A stretch of DNA of 64,000 nucleotides, taken from contig NZ_JRFE01000017.1 in the NCBI RefSeq assembly GCF_000756305.1, forward strand, positions 62,001 to 126,000, written 5' to 3'. Under the pieces are notes generated by a model. The model searched no databases. It worked only from the letters and a program-made list of their open reading frames with translations, and had not been told where the DNA came from. How positions within the stretch are numbered: the first letter of the stretch is position 1; the number at the start of each line of letters is the position of its first letter. The DNA is from Myxosarcina sp. GI1 (GTDB taxonomy: Bacteria; Cyanobacteriota; Cyanobacteriia; Cyanobacteriales; Xenococcaceae). The position numbers and the translations under genes were made by a program. Positions 19,160-28,522 of this stretch are shown here, in pieces.

Positions 19160-19190
19160 AAACACTGCGGTATTTACGGAGTGTTTTTAT
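19160..19190 (+). terminator. Orphan plus-strand terminator in the pilH-hmpF gap
   Basis: AAACACT (19160-19166) pairs with AGTGTTT (19180-19186), a CG/CG pair adds to the stem, and TTT-A-T follows. No coding gene ends here, so it implies a short non-coding transcript starting upstream or early termination of a long transcript. Confidence 0.6.
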
Positions 19191-19315
19191 TCTTGGGTTT
19201 TTAAATTTGGTGATTATAACTACTCGACGCTACCCGAGCGCACTAAAATGTGTTTGTGTATTGCTTTTTAAGCGGACACGTAAGTAAATTGTTTTGAGCA
19301 TAGATTTATCCCAAG

Positions 19316-19358
19316 GTCACCGATTACTTTACCGTTTTACGGCGGAGTAAGCAGTGAC
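19316..19358 (+). ncRNA. Imperfect 43-nt stem-loop upstream of hmpF
   Basis: Three paired blocks line up in register: GTCAC/GTGAC, TTACT/AGTAA and CCGT/ACGG with a TTT loop, separated by internal loops. It is about 310 bases ahead of the hmpF start and may be part of its leader or a separate small RNA. It matches no RNA family I know. Confidence 0.35.
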
Positions 19359-19669
19359 TGAAATATTTAAAAAATAGAGTTAACTAAATTAGCACAAAGA
19401 CCTTGGCAACCTGTTTCAATGATGGTTATGCTATACATATAAAAATATACTTATAGACATAGGATCGCTAAAATGTCCTAAAACAACTGTAATTCTTAAT
19501 AAGAAATTAACAAAAAGTTCGCGATTTAAAATTTAATACTTAAAGGCAATTTCATCTAATAAATATCTTTTTGTCCTCTCGAAACTCGCGCCCCGAGTTA
19601 GAGCGATCGCTAACTGAAAAATTAAATTTTATTAGTTATTAACGCCAAAAATCTAAAGAGGAAACCAGA

Positions 19670-21391
19670 GTGCTATATTTGGCAGAAATACAAAAGCAAA
19701 GTAAAGGCTTTATGAGCGGCAAAGAAACAAAGCTCAAACTCCTGGCTTGTCAGCGTAATGACCAAACTTGGAGCATTATTAATGGCAATGAGACAGTTGA
19801 ATTAGAAGAATCTTATGATTTTGGTAATGGTGCTTTAGTAACCATCGATTTAGGGGTAAATCGCCAGCTTCAGAGTAATCCCGAATCAGCTTCTCAAAAA
19901 ATTATTGGTATTTTACAAGGATTTACTCGGCTTATTGAAAAAACCAAAAATCAAGAACAAGAAATCGAACAGTGGAAAGAATCTCTAACAATTCAAAGTG
20001 AAGAGCTTAGTAGAAGAGAGATTGAAATGGAAGCACGTCTCGAACAGCTAGAACAAATAGAAGAAGAGTCCGAGCGTCTAGAACAGCAGCGTCAAGAAAT
20101 TGCGCACGCACAAGCAGAAGTGGAAAAAATTAAAGCTGAATTTGAAACTAAAAGCCAAGAACTAGCAGGAGCTTGGGCGCAACTCAAAGGACAGCAGGAA
20201 GATCTAGAACAGCAGCTTCAAGAGTCCAAAGTTCTTGATGAAGCTCAAGCAACACAAATTCGAGAACAACTACAAACTCTATCTTCTGCGTTAGATTCTA
20301 ATAATCTGATTAAAGACAAGCTTCATTTAGTTTTTGAAGCAGTTAATACCCAACAAGGAGCCGTCAATCCTAATTGGCAAAAACTAGAACAGTATTTGCA
20401 AGATGTACGAGAAAAAGAGCGAGAACTATCGGAATGCAAAGCTCGGCTCGAACACAGTCAGCAAGATTTACAATTACTAACTGAATCCCTTGCCGAAACC
20501 GAGCGACAACTTCGATCGGAACAAAAATCTCTAGCAGTAAAACAAGAGTTGAGTGAGTTTTTAAATTCTCAGAGACAAACTTATGCTACCGTGCTAGAAG
20601 CACTAGATGATTCTAGAGTTAAATCATCAGGTCGAGAGGGGCAAAAACTAGATTTAAAAGCTTTAGAAAATATGCCTCTACCAGATTTGGAAAAAACTGT
20701 TGGGGAACTGCAAAAAGACTTAGATAGAGTCGCACGTTTTGTTAACGATCAAGAAGAAGAACTAAGTTGGCAGTGTAAAGCAGTTGAAGAGTTGGAAGCA
20801 AAGATTTCCGAGGTGAATGAATTCGAGCGTCTGACACTGGAACAAGAGTTGGCTGATGAAAAAGAAGCTCAAAAAATGTTAAATCAAACTTTGGTCGGAC
20901 AGCGTCGCTCGTTAAAAGAAAGATATGAGATTTTGCTACAGCATATACGAATTCTCAAACGCCGTCAGGGAATTATCGATTTAGAAGCCGAATCACAAGG
21001 AGTTGACTTAGAACCAATCGTACAAAGTTTACAGCAGCAGCAGCAAACTTTGGCAGAGCAGCAAGAACAGTTAGAACGAGAAATTACCACAATCGCACAA
21101 AACATTGAGCGGCTAGAGGCAGAAATTACTGAAAAAACCGAACGTCAGGCACAACTAAAGACAGAATTACAGCAGCAGCAAGATAAAGATCGACAGTTAA
21201 GTATAGAGCTTACTGCACTTAAATTTAAGAGTGAGTTCGGTCAAGAAAATTTGCAACCCTTACAAAATATATTAGATAATTTGCATAAAGAACTAGAAGC
21301 GATTGAAGGAGCGATTGCCGACTACAGCCAGAAAAACCCCATTTTAGCACTTGACGAAGTCAATCGCATCCTGCAAGAATTGACGGCTTAA
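19670..21391 (+). CDS. hmpF: Pilus motility taxis protein HmpF
   Basis: HmpF controls type IV pilus activity and polarity during gliding in Nostoc hormogonia and is needed for motility. The protein has a globular N-terminus (about 1-95, MLYLAEIQKQSKGFMSGKET...) and then an almost continuous Gln/Glu-rich coiled coil to the C-terminus, 573 residues in all. The start is GTG at 19670, preceded by AAGAGGAAA at a good distance. It is divergent from pilH-pilI-pilJ across the 1.5-kb gap; adjacency of hmpF to the pilus chemotaxis genes is also known in Nostoc, which supports the call. Confidence 0.9.
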   Translation: MLYLAEIQKQSKGFMSGKETKLKLLACQRNDQTWSIINGNETVELEESYDFGNGALVTIDLGVNRQLQSNPESASQKIIGILQGFTRLIEKTKNQEQEIEQWKESLTIQSEELSRREIEMEARLEQLEQIEEESERLEQQRQEIAHAQAEVEKIKAEFETKSQELAGAWAQLKGQQEDLEQQLQESKVLDEAQATQIREQLQTLSSALDSNNLIKDKLHLVFEAVNTQQGAVNPNWQKLEQYLQDVREKERELSECKARLEHSQQDLQLLTESLAETERQLRSEQKSLAVKQELSEFLNSQRQTYATVLEALDDSRVKSSGREGQKLDLKALENMPLPDLEKTVGELQKDLDRVARFVNDQEEELSWQCKAVEELEAKISEVNEFERLTLEQELADEKEAQKMLNQTLVGQRRSLKERYEILLQHIRILKRRQGIIDLEAESQGVDLEPIVQSLQQQQQTLAEQQEQLEREITTIAQNIERLEAEITEKTERQAQLKTELQQQQDKDRQLSIELTALKFKSEFGQENLQPLQNILDNLHKELEAIEGAIADYSQKNPILALDEVNRILQELTA

Positions 21392-21414
21392 AAAATACAC
21401 GTCAATTTAGACGG

Positions 21415-22395
21415 TTAAAACTGGTTGCGATAGGGTTTAGTTCCTTTTTTCTTCTTGCCTTTGTTTTTTTCATAATCGATTTCTTTAAGTTTTTTCATGA
21501 TGCGACTGAAATACTCCTGTAAATATTCTTCCAGAGTAGTCATTTCTTGAGGATCGATGCCAAAGGTTTGATAAGTTTCTTCCATAGAAGCATCTAAAGG
21601 CTTACCACTAGCTAATACTTCAGCAAAAGCAAGGCGATTGGCGGTATTTTGTCCCCACTGAAAAAAACGGCTGATGCGACGTAATAAACTCAATACATTA
21701 ATTGATACACGGGATATTTTGGCATTTTCTCCCGATAGTTTTTCACAAAGACCAACTATTTCATAAGCTCCCCAGGCTTTCGAGCCGACTACTGGAAAAG
21801 TTTGATTTGCCGTTTCTGGCACTTCCAAAGCCCGAATAGCAAACTTAGCAATATCTTGAGTATTCATGTAGGCGATAGGGGTACTTTCTCCTGTTACCCA
21901 AACTACCTGATTTTCTAATATAGGAATAGCATATTGAGAAATTAAGCCCTGCATAAAGCCGCAAGGTTTGAGAATGGTATAATTCACCCCTGATTCTGCC
22001 AAAAATAATTCCGTACAGTGTTTGATGTCCATCAACGGCACTTGTGGATGTTGTTCGCAATCGAGAATTGAAAAAAATACATACCGCTCGACTTGGGCTG
22101 CTTGGGCTGCTTGAATGAGATTGACTTTACCCAACCAATCAACTTCTTTAGCACCAAGATTATCAGTAATTCTAGCGGTGGCAGCATCAATGATAGCCTC
22201 TACTCCTTGTAAGGCGGGGGTCAGCGTTTCTGGTTGGCATAAATCTCCTTCAATTAATTCTGCGCCCCATTCTTTTAAAAACGTCCCTTTATTAAAGTTA
22301 CGTACCAAACAACGCACCTCATAATCGCTATCTAAGGCTTCACGAACTATTTGTCTGCCCAACGTGCCAGTTGCACCAACTACTAATAATTTCAT
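21415..22395 (-). CDS. ycf39: Ycf39-like atypical short-chain dehydrogenase (photosystem II assembly)
   Basis: Ycf39 works with high-light-inducible proteins in early photosystem II reaction-centre assembly and delivery of chlorophyll to D1. The protein is 326 residues, as in Synechocystis. The NAD(P)-binding motif GATGTLGRQI starts at residue 7, and typical Ycf39 segments follow: FLKEWGAELIEGDL, ILKPCGFMQGLISQYA and AYMNTQDIAKFAIRAL. The basic tail (KNKGKKKKG) is family-like. It is convergent with hmpF (24 bp) and sits 122 bp behind the HEAT-repeat gene, so it may be read through from the taxis operon, though a functional link is not expected. Confidence 0.88.
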   Translation of the reverse strand: MKLLVVGATGTLGRQIVREALDSDYEVRCLVRNFNKGTFLKEWGAELIEGDLCQPETLTPALQGVEAIIDAATARITDNLGAKEVDWLGKVNLIQAAQAAQVERYVFFSILDCEQHPQVPLMDIKHCTELFLAESGVNYTILKPCGFMQGLISQYAIPILENQVVWVTGESTPIAYMNTQDIAKFAIRALEVPETANQTFPVVGSKAWGAYEIVGLCEKLSGENAKISRVSINVLSLLRRISRFFQWGQNTANRLAFAEVLASGKPLDASMEETYQTFGIDPQEMTTLEEYLQEYFSRIMKKLKEIDYEKNKGKKKKGTKPYRNQF

Positions 22396-22517
22396 TTAAA
22401 GATATGTTAATATTTTTAATCTTTCTCTAAGATTTTATCAAAAACTTATCTTTATGCTGAAAGTTACTAGAAAATTGTCTATCTAAATCTTTTTTAAATA
22501 GCAAATTTTGATATCGC

Positions 22518-23177
22518 TCAAACAGTAGATTCTAATACTGCTCCAACTACGCGATGATCTAAATCTTCTTTAAGTTTGTTTAAAGCTGCGATCGCCCGCT
22601 CGTTATTAAATTTGCCTAACGCTCTTGCCGCCTGCATTCGAGTTCGCCAATACTCATCATCGGTTAGAAGCAATAGTTTTTCTATAGCCGCTGTTTCTTT
22701 AGCAGTATCGGCAAAACTTCCCAAACAGTAGATACAAGATTCAATTACACTTTGGTCTTCACCTTGTAAACCCAAAACGCATACTTCAAAAAATTCATCG
22801 GTACAGTGTAACTCTGAGAGTGCAGCAATAATACTCCGACGTACCAACCAATGAGCGTCTTGCTCGAACATTAATGCCAAATGGGAAACGGCAACGCTAC
22901 CAAATAGAGATAAAGAATTAGCAGCTTCGGCGCGAACGTTAGGATCGCTGTCAAATTTCATCATTTCCAATAGCGTGGCAAACGACTCGGCACTTTGTTG
23001 TTTGCCCAGTCCCATAGCAATAAAAGAGCGTACTAAAAACTCTCGATCTCTTATATTGGCTTTCAAACGAGGAACTGCTACTTCAGGATCGTAATTGTTT
23101 AACCCTCTAATAGCTTTCATTTTCTGTTGCGGATCGCTACTGTCTAAAGAGATGTCGATTGAGTCTAAATCCATCAT
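22518..23177 (-). CDS. HEAT-repeat protein at the end of the taxis operon
   Basis: 219 residues made of about five to six HEAT/PBS-lyase-like helical repeats, with the typical pattern DPNVRAEAANSLSLFG, DAHWLVRRSIIAALSEL and RTRMQAARALGKF. Such repeats bind proteins; bilin-lyase relatives are excluded only loosely. It starts 91 bp after the hybrid CheA gene in the same direction, so it is probably cotranscribed and may modulate the kinase. That link is inference from position. Confidence 0.8.
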   Translation of the reverse strand: MMDLDSIDISLDSSDPQQKMKAIRGLNNYDPEVAVPRLKANIRDREFLVRSFIAMGLGKQQSAESFATLLEMMKFDSDPNVRAEAANSLSLFGSVAVSHLALMFEQDAHWLVRRSIIAALSELHCTDEFFEVCVLGLQGEDQSVIESCIYCLGSFADTAKETAAIEKLLLLTDDEYWRTRMQAARALGKFNNERAIAALNKLKEDLDHRVVGAVLESTV

Positions 23178-23268
23178 ATTTACCTCATGTAAAGTTTACG
23201 AATTAACCTTACTTGACAAAAGCAGCGATTGGTAACTGTCTGCGGCACGATTTTTAACATAGTTGCCA

Positions 23269-26200
23269 TTAAGCTTTTATGAGTTCGGCTAATTTTTGTA
23301 GCAACTCCCGCTCATTATAGGGTTTAGAAAAATATGCTGACGCACCGAGATTCATAGCCAACTTGCGATGTTTGTCATTACTGCGAGAGGTAAGCATAGC
23401 TATAGGAAGATCTTGAAACTCTTTTCTACCCTTGATTTCTTCTAGAACTCCATATCCATCGAGTCTGGGCATTTCAATATCGCAGATTGCGGCTCGAACC
23501 TTAAGCCCACCAAGCAGTTTATCTACAGCTTCGCGACCATCTTTTGCCTGTTCGACTTCATATCCTGCTTTCTCTAAAGTTAGTGCTAAATAGCGACGAA
23601 CATTGACTGAGTCATCAATGATTAGAATAGTTTGGTTTTCAATCTGCGATGCAGGAGGTAAGTCTCGTTCTGCTAGATTGTTGTCTACTTCAGTTTCTTG
23701 ACTAGCCCTATTTAAACTTTCTTCTGCTAAAACCACAGGATCGACAACGGGAATAACGCGACCATCTCCCAAAATCATCGAGCTGACAAATCCAGAAGGT
23801 AGAGGGACGGGACTTTCAATAGGTCTAGTTGTGGCATCGCGTTCGCCCCAGAATCTATCGATATGAAGCGCGACAAATTTAGTTTCGTCTCCAACTATTA
23901 GAGCCATCGGATGTTCGATTATGGGATTATCTAAAAGTCTAAAATTTTTGCTCGGTCTACGAAAAGTCAAACTATTTTCCAGACGAACTAGATCGATGTT
24001 TTGCTCTTGCCACAGCAACTGCTCTTTACCTTCTTCTGTAGCTTTTAATTGTCCCGATCGAAGCTGCATAATTTCGCGCACGCTATTGACTGGTAGAGCA
24101 AAAATAATTCCAGACTGTTCGACGATCGCAACACGTAAGATAGAGAGAGTAAAAGGAATTCGCAGGGTAAAAGTAGAGCCTAGTCCTGGCTGAGTTTGTA
24201 CTCGTATATTGCCTTGTATTTCTTTGAGATTGTTGCGAACTACGTCCATACCGACTCCCCGACCAGAAAGTTCGGTAACTTGTTTGGCGGTACTAAATCC
24301 AGGCTCGAAAATAAAGTCGAGGATTTGCTCTTGAGACAATTGGTCGATATGGTCTTGAGAAATTCCTAAAGAACGCAAGCGATCGCCAATCTTAGCTACA
24401 GAAATACCACCACCGTCGTCTGATAGAGTAATAACTGTTTCGGTACCGCGAGCGACTGCCTGTAAGGTAATGCTTCCCTCTGCTGGCTTACCTGCGGCAA
24501 TTCTAGTTTGAGAATCTTCAATGCCGTGATCGAAGGCATTACGTAACAGATGCATTAACGGATCGCTGAGAGTTTCTAAAACCGAACGGTCGATAAGAGT
24601 ATTTTCGCCCAAAATTGTTAGATTGACCTGTTTGCCAAACTGAAAATTAAGATCGCGCACCAGCCTGGGAAACCGCTTGACGACCTCGGCAAAAGGTAAC
24701 ATTTGGGTTCTGGTGACGTTACTTTGCAAAGATCGTGTGGTGCGATCGAGATTGCGTGCTGCTTGAGTCAACTCCTGCAAACCAAAATCGATATCTGTTG
24801 TTACCTCTTGAAGCTGAACGATAGTTTCAATTTGTTCTTGACAGATAAGGTGAAGATCGCTGTAGCGATCCATTTCTAAAACATCAAATTCTTCTTTACC
24901 CGTTGCTAGAGTAGTACTGCGGTCGCCAGAAACCATAGCTGAAGCTGGTAGTGACTCTCTAGAACTTAAAACTCCTTCAATTGAAGCGCGATCGTACCAT
25001 TGTTTGAGTTGGGTATTAGACTGCTCTATTTGCTGCATCCGTTTGTTCATTAAGACAGTCATAGTTTGAAGCTGCTTGAGGCGCAAATTAATTGTATTGC
25101 GCTCTAAAACTAGCTTTTCAAACAGATTATTGAATTGTCTTAGCTGTTCTAAAGGCACTCTAACCATCTTGCCAACCGCTGGAGCTACTGGTTGGGGTTG
25201 AGAAGTAGCAGCTAAATCATTAGACTCAGTTGCCGAATTCATTTCCACAGTCAGAGGCTTGGCAATCTCAGTTTCTGGCTGCTTCTGTGGCTCGCTTTCG
25301 ACGGGAGATTGTTCTGGTACGTCTACATCAAATTCAGCCTGGAGTGCGGACATATTTTCCAGTTCTAAAGCATCATCTGTCAGCAAGTCAAAATCTGTTG
25401 TAGATTCATCACCATTGAAATTGGCTAACTCGGAACTAACTGCTGCAAAATCTAAGGTTTCAAATTCATCTAATGCCGAAAAAACATCGCTTTCTTCTAC
25501 TAAGTCAGCAGGAGGTATTTCTCCTTCCAACTGAGTCGGCAAGACTTCTACCCGACCTCGCATGACTAAAGCGTGCGATCTCTTCCAGGTAGTTAGAGCC
25601 TGTTCTGCTAGCGATTCAATCTGCGTAGACGAGATGCTTTGCGCCTGTTGTTCGATCGACTGACAGAGTTCGACAAACGGCTGTAGATTTGCCATTTGAC
25701 CGAATGCTACCAATTCTTTAGCGGTGGTAGCCAACTCGCTAGCTAGTTCGGCTAGATTAAACTCACCAAAGCGGGTTTCAAATCGCTCTAAAATGGCATC
25801 TACCCCTTCTTCAAACATCAAGAGAGCGGGATCGACATCTTCATCTTGCGCCATCAGAGCATCTTCGTCAGCAGTTTCTAATTCTCCTAAGTGCTGGCGT
25901 AAGCGAGCGAAAATTGGCTCGGCATTCTCATCAAACCAGAAATCTTTAAGAGTTACTCCCTGACGCAGCAAGTCGCTGACTTGCCGCAAACAGTCTACTC
26001 CCTGTAAGAGTAAATTTTCTACTTCAATACTTATCGAGCTACCACCATAGCGAACTCGTAAGATTTTAAAAAAATCTTCCAAACGATGAGCTACTCTACT
26101 TAATATGGGAAACTGCATCATTCCCGCTCCTCCTTTGACAGAGTGAGCCGCTCGCAGCATTAGATCTACCTGTTGCGGATCTATCAGCGAGTTAGTTAGT

Positions 26201-26283
26201 CCGAGCAGATTAGTTTCGATGCGATCGAAGTATTCTTCGGCTTCGTCAAGAAAATTAAGTCGGATTTGTAGTTCTGTATCCAT
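23269..26283 (-). CDS. Hybrid CheA-type histidine kinase with C-terminal receiver (TaxAY1/PixL-like)
   Basis: Central kinase of the second chemotaxis-like pathway, 1004 residues. Domains in order: Hpt (1-125) with H47 in AAHSVKGGAGMM; an acidic linker; dimerisation and ATPase domains (about 385-710) with LLRNAFDHGIED, SDDGGGIS and GRGVGMDVVRNNL; CheW-like domain (about 715-860); receiver (about 880-1004) with DDSVNVRRYL and the phosphorylatable Asp in AAICDIEMPRLDGYG. All catalytic motifs look intact. The gene follows two receptor genes, matching the order of the Synechocystis tax1/pix operon. Confidence 0.92.
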   Translation of the reverse strand: MDTELQIRLNFLDEAEEYFDRIETNLLGLTNSLIDPQQVDLMLRAAHSVKGGAGMMQFPILSRVAHRLEDFFKILRVRYGGSSISIEVENLLLQGVDCLRQVSDLLRQGVTLKDFWFDENAEPIFARLRQHLGELETADEDALMAQDEDVDPALLMFEEGVDAILERFETRFGEFNLAELASELATTAKELVAFGQMANLQPFVELCQSIEQQAQSISSTQIESLAEQALTTWKRSHALVMRGRVEVLPTQLEGEIPPADLVEESDVFSALDEFETLDFAAVSSELANFNGDESTTDFDLLTDDALELENMSALQAEFDVDVPEQSPVESEPQKQPETEIAKPLTVEMNSATESNDLAATSQPQPVAPAVGKMVRVPLEQLRQFNNLFEKLVLERNTINLRLKQLQTMTVLMNKRMQQIEQSNTQLKQWYDRASIEGVLSSRESLPASAMVSGDRSTTLATGKEEFDVLEMDRYSDLHLICQEQIETIVQLQEVTTDIDFGLQELTQAARNLDRTTRSLQSNVTRTQMLPFAEVVKRFPRLVRDLNFQFGKQVNLTILGENTLIDRSVLETLSDPLMHLLRNAFDHGIEDSQTRIAAGKPAEGSITLQAVARGTETVITLSDDGGGISVAKIGDRLRSLGISQDHIDQLSQEQILDFIFEPGFSTAKQVTELSGRGVGMDVVRNNLKEIQGNIRVQTQPGLGSTFTLRIPFTLSILRVAIVEQSGIIFALPVNSVREIMQLRSGQLKATEEGKEQLLWQEQNIDLVRLENSLTFRRPSKNFRLLDNPIIEHPMALIVGDETKFVALHIDRFWGERDATTRPIESPVPLPSGFVSSMILGDGRVIPVVDPVVLAEESLNRASQETEVDNNLAERDLPPASQIENQTILIIDDSVNVRRYLALTLEKAGYEVEQAKDGREAVDKLLGGLKVRAAICDIEMPRLDGYGVLEEIKGRKEFQDLPIAMLTSRSNDKHRKLAMNLGASAYFSKPYNERELLQKLAELIKA

Positions 26284-26346
26284 GTTGCTTGAAGGTGGTA
26301 AATTGCTCTATTGAATTGATGTGAGGTAGTAATGTTTTTAGATTAC

Positions 26347-28446
26347 TCAAGATACTTCGGCTACTTTAAACTGAGCTACTGCCGTCTCTAGCTTTTGAGC
26401 TACTTGAGTTGTTTCGACAATTGATTGGGCTACTTCCTTAGAAGATTGAGAGGTCATTTCCGATAAACGAGCAATTTTCTGCATTAAGCTAGTCACATTT
26501 TGCGAAGTGTTTGCCTGAGATACGGTGGTTTGAGAAATCGAACCCATTAACTGGTTGATTGCCTGTGACTTTTCTAGTACCAGGTTCAAACTTTGTTTGG
26601 TAGATTCTACTAAGCGCGTAGTTTCTGTTACCTGTGCCGTACCAGATTCCATAGCCTGGTTGACTTCTTTGGTTTCTGCCTGAATTGTTGCCACAATGCC
26701 AGCAATTTCCTTAGTTGCTGTAGTACATTGCTCTGCTAACGCACCGACCTGTTGGGCAATAATCGTAAATCCCCGTCCGTATTCTCCTACCCGATCTGCC
26801 TCTACACTGGCATTAATTGAAAGTACGTTGGTTTTTAGAGCAATTTCTTCAATAAAAGAAACGGCTCGCGAAATTTGTTCTGAAGAGTCACCCAAACGCT
26901 TCATTTTTTTTGCTGTATCACTGACGATATTCCGCAGCGCGAGAATACTGTTCGCCGTCGAGTCCATACTATTAGTGCTATTGACAACCGTATCGTAGGT
27001 ATCGTTAACAATCTGTTCCGCCTGATTGGCATTTGCCGCTACTGCCTGAATCGATTGGGACATCTGTTCGACGGAAATCAAGGTATCGCGAGTTTCTTGT
27101 GCCTCTGCGATCGCTTGTTCGGCTAAGTGTCGAATTGCTTCTTCGTTTTGTTTTAAAGCCGAACCTACTTGACCAGAGGACTGCTTGGCTTCGATGGCAA
27201 TATCTTGTAAATTATCAATAATGGCATTAAACAAATCGGCAACCGTACCGAGTTCTAACGAAGATAAACTGGCTCTGACGGTTAAATCGCCTGCTGTTGC
27301 GTCGCTAACATCTTCTAAAAGTTTGGCAATTTCTGTTTCTAGCCGTTCTCTTTGCTGGCGTTGTTCTTCGGCTTTAGTTTCTATACTGCTAATAGATTCT
27401 CTTAACTGATGTGCCATCTTATTAAAAGAATCAGCCAAAGTTCCGATTTCATCTTCGCGATCGATATCGACCGTTTGGTCTAAATTGCCTTCTGCCAAAC
27501 TAGTGGCTGCTTTTGTAATTTCACCAATCGGTTTGGTCAAACGACTAGCGAGTAGCCAGGTTATAATGCCTACCGCTAATATGGCTAAAACAGCACTCGC
27601 CGTTGCCACTTGTTGAAACTGTCTTGCCTTGTAAAAAGCTTCTGATTTCTGCTGGAGAACAAATACTCCCCAACCATTATCCAAGCGTGTGCCATGAGAT
27701 AGCCATTCTGTTCCTGATTCATCGCTAAAGGTAAAGTAACCTTCGTTGCCAGCTAATAAATTGGCTACGGGAGGATAGTTACTATAGTCTGTTAGTTCAT
27801 CACCAGAAGTTAGTTCGCTGTTAGGATGCCCTAAAATACGACCTTGTTCGTCAACCACAAAACCATAGCCAGTATTACCAAACTCAATCGCACCAACTTG
27901 TTTGGTTAACTCTTCTAATACACTACAGATAACGGCTACACCCGATAAAATTGTCTGTTTTTCAATGGGAGCAGCCAGACACAGAGTTGGTTTCTGGCTA
28001 GTTTTCCCAATTAAAGTCTGCAAAAACATTTTGTTACCTGCTTTGACCTCTTTTAACCAAAGACGATCTGGATAATTATTGGCAGGTTTGCCATCGCTAC
28101 GACCTATATTTAGACCTGTAAGATCGGTAGTATGAGCCAAATAAATATATTCGTAGGTATCGGGAATCGTTTCTAAAACCGCTGTTTGTTGTTGGGGATC
28201 GAGGCTACGAATACCTGGTTGTAGTGCCAGATTTTTTAGAGCCAGAACATTCATCTGCGTCCATCTAGAGACGTTATCATCGAGAGATTGTGCTTTTAAT
28301 GCCAGACGTTCTTTAGTGTCTTGCCGAATGATTTTAGTAGCATTAGAACTAGTAAAAGCGATCGCGATTATGGTTGTGGGAATAACTCCCAGTAACACTA
28401 AAAAAGGTAGGCGAAATTGTAAAGTTTTAAATAATGGTTTTTTCAT
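26347..28446 (-). CDS. Methyl-accepting chemotaxis protein with dCache sensor (second of a tandem pair)
   Basis: A 699-residue transmembrane receptor. TM1 is near 15-30, an extracytoplasmic dCache domain spans about 35-275 (GFVVDEQGRILGHPNSEL), TM2 is near 280-302, followed by HAMP (about 303-355) and the cytoplasmic signalling hairpin. The tip reads KTNVLSINASVEADRVGEYGRGF; Asn, Glu and Arg needed for CheA/CheW contact are kept, but A-to-D next to the Arg is odd. The C-terminal half is nearly identical to the neighbouring receptor at 28523-30853, so the pair arose by tandem duplication. The ligand is unknown. Confidence 0.88.
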   Translation of the reverse strand: MKKPLFKTLQFRLPFLVLLGVIPTTIIAIAFTSSNATKIIRQDTKERLALKAQSLDDNVSRWTQMNVLALKNLALQPGIRSLDPQQQTAVLETIPDTYEYIYLAHTTDLTGLNIGRSDGKPANNYPDRLWLKEVKAGNKMFLQTLIGKTSQKPTLCLAAPIEKQTILSGVAVICSVLEELTKQVGAIEFGNTGYGFVVDEQGRILGHPNSELTSGDELTDYSNYPPVANLLAGNEGYFTFSDESGTEWLSHGTRLDNGWGVFVLQQKSEAFYKARQFQQVATASAVLAILAVGIITWLLASRLTKPIGEITKAATSLAEGNLDQTVDIDREDEIGTLADSFNKMAHQLRESISSIETKAEEQRQQRERLETEIAKLLEDVSDATAGDLTVRASLSSLELGTVADLFNAIIDNLQDIAIEAKQSSGQVGSALKQNEEAIRHLAEQAIAEAQETRDTLISVEQMSQSIQAVAANANQAEQIVNDTYDTVVNSTNSMDSTANSILALRNIVSDTAKKMKRLGDSSEQISRAVSFIEEIALKTNVLSINASVEADRVGEYGRGFTIIAQQVGALAEQCTTATKEIAGIVATIQAETKEVNQAMESGTAQVTETTRLVESTKQSLNLVLEKSQAINQLMGSISQTTVSQANTSQNVTSLMQKIARLSEMTSQSSKEVAQSIVETTQVAQKLETAVAQFKVAEVS

Positions 28447-28522
28447 AAATCTTAAGTTAGGTCATTTATTATAGTTATTAGCGATCGCCCAACATTGCAG
28501 TAGAAGTCAGGCAGTAATGCGA

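Larger units (their letters stand above)
18165..19669. other. 1.5-kb gene-free region between divergent pilH and hmpF
   Basis: AT-rich with stops in all frames; no open frame worth calling and no recognisable remnant of a pilG gene. It contains an 8-bp inverted repeat (TAATTGCT/AGCAATTA, near 18493-18520), the palindromes AGCTATAGCT (near 18985) and AGTAATATTACT (19018-19029), a perfect 14-bp hairpin (19035-19080), a plus-strand terminator (19160-19190) and a larger imperfect hairpin (19316-19358). Promoters of both pilH and hmpF must lie here. Confidence 0.7.

Noticed and set aside
18165-19669. Degraded pilG pseudogene
   Set aside because: I could not find receiver or PATAN motifs in any frame of either strand; a profile search of the translated region would be decisive.
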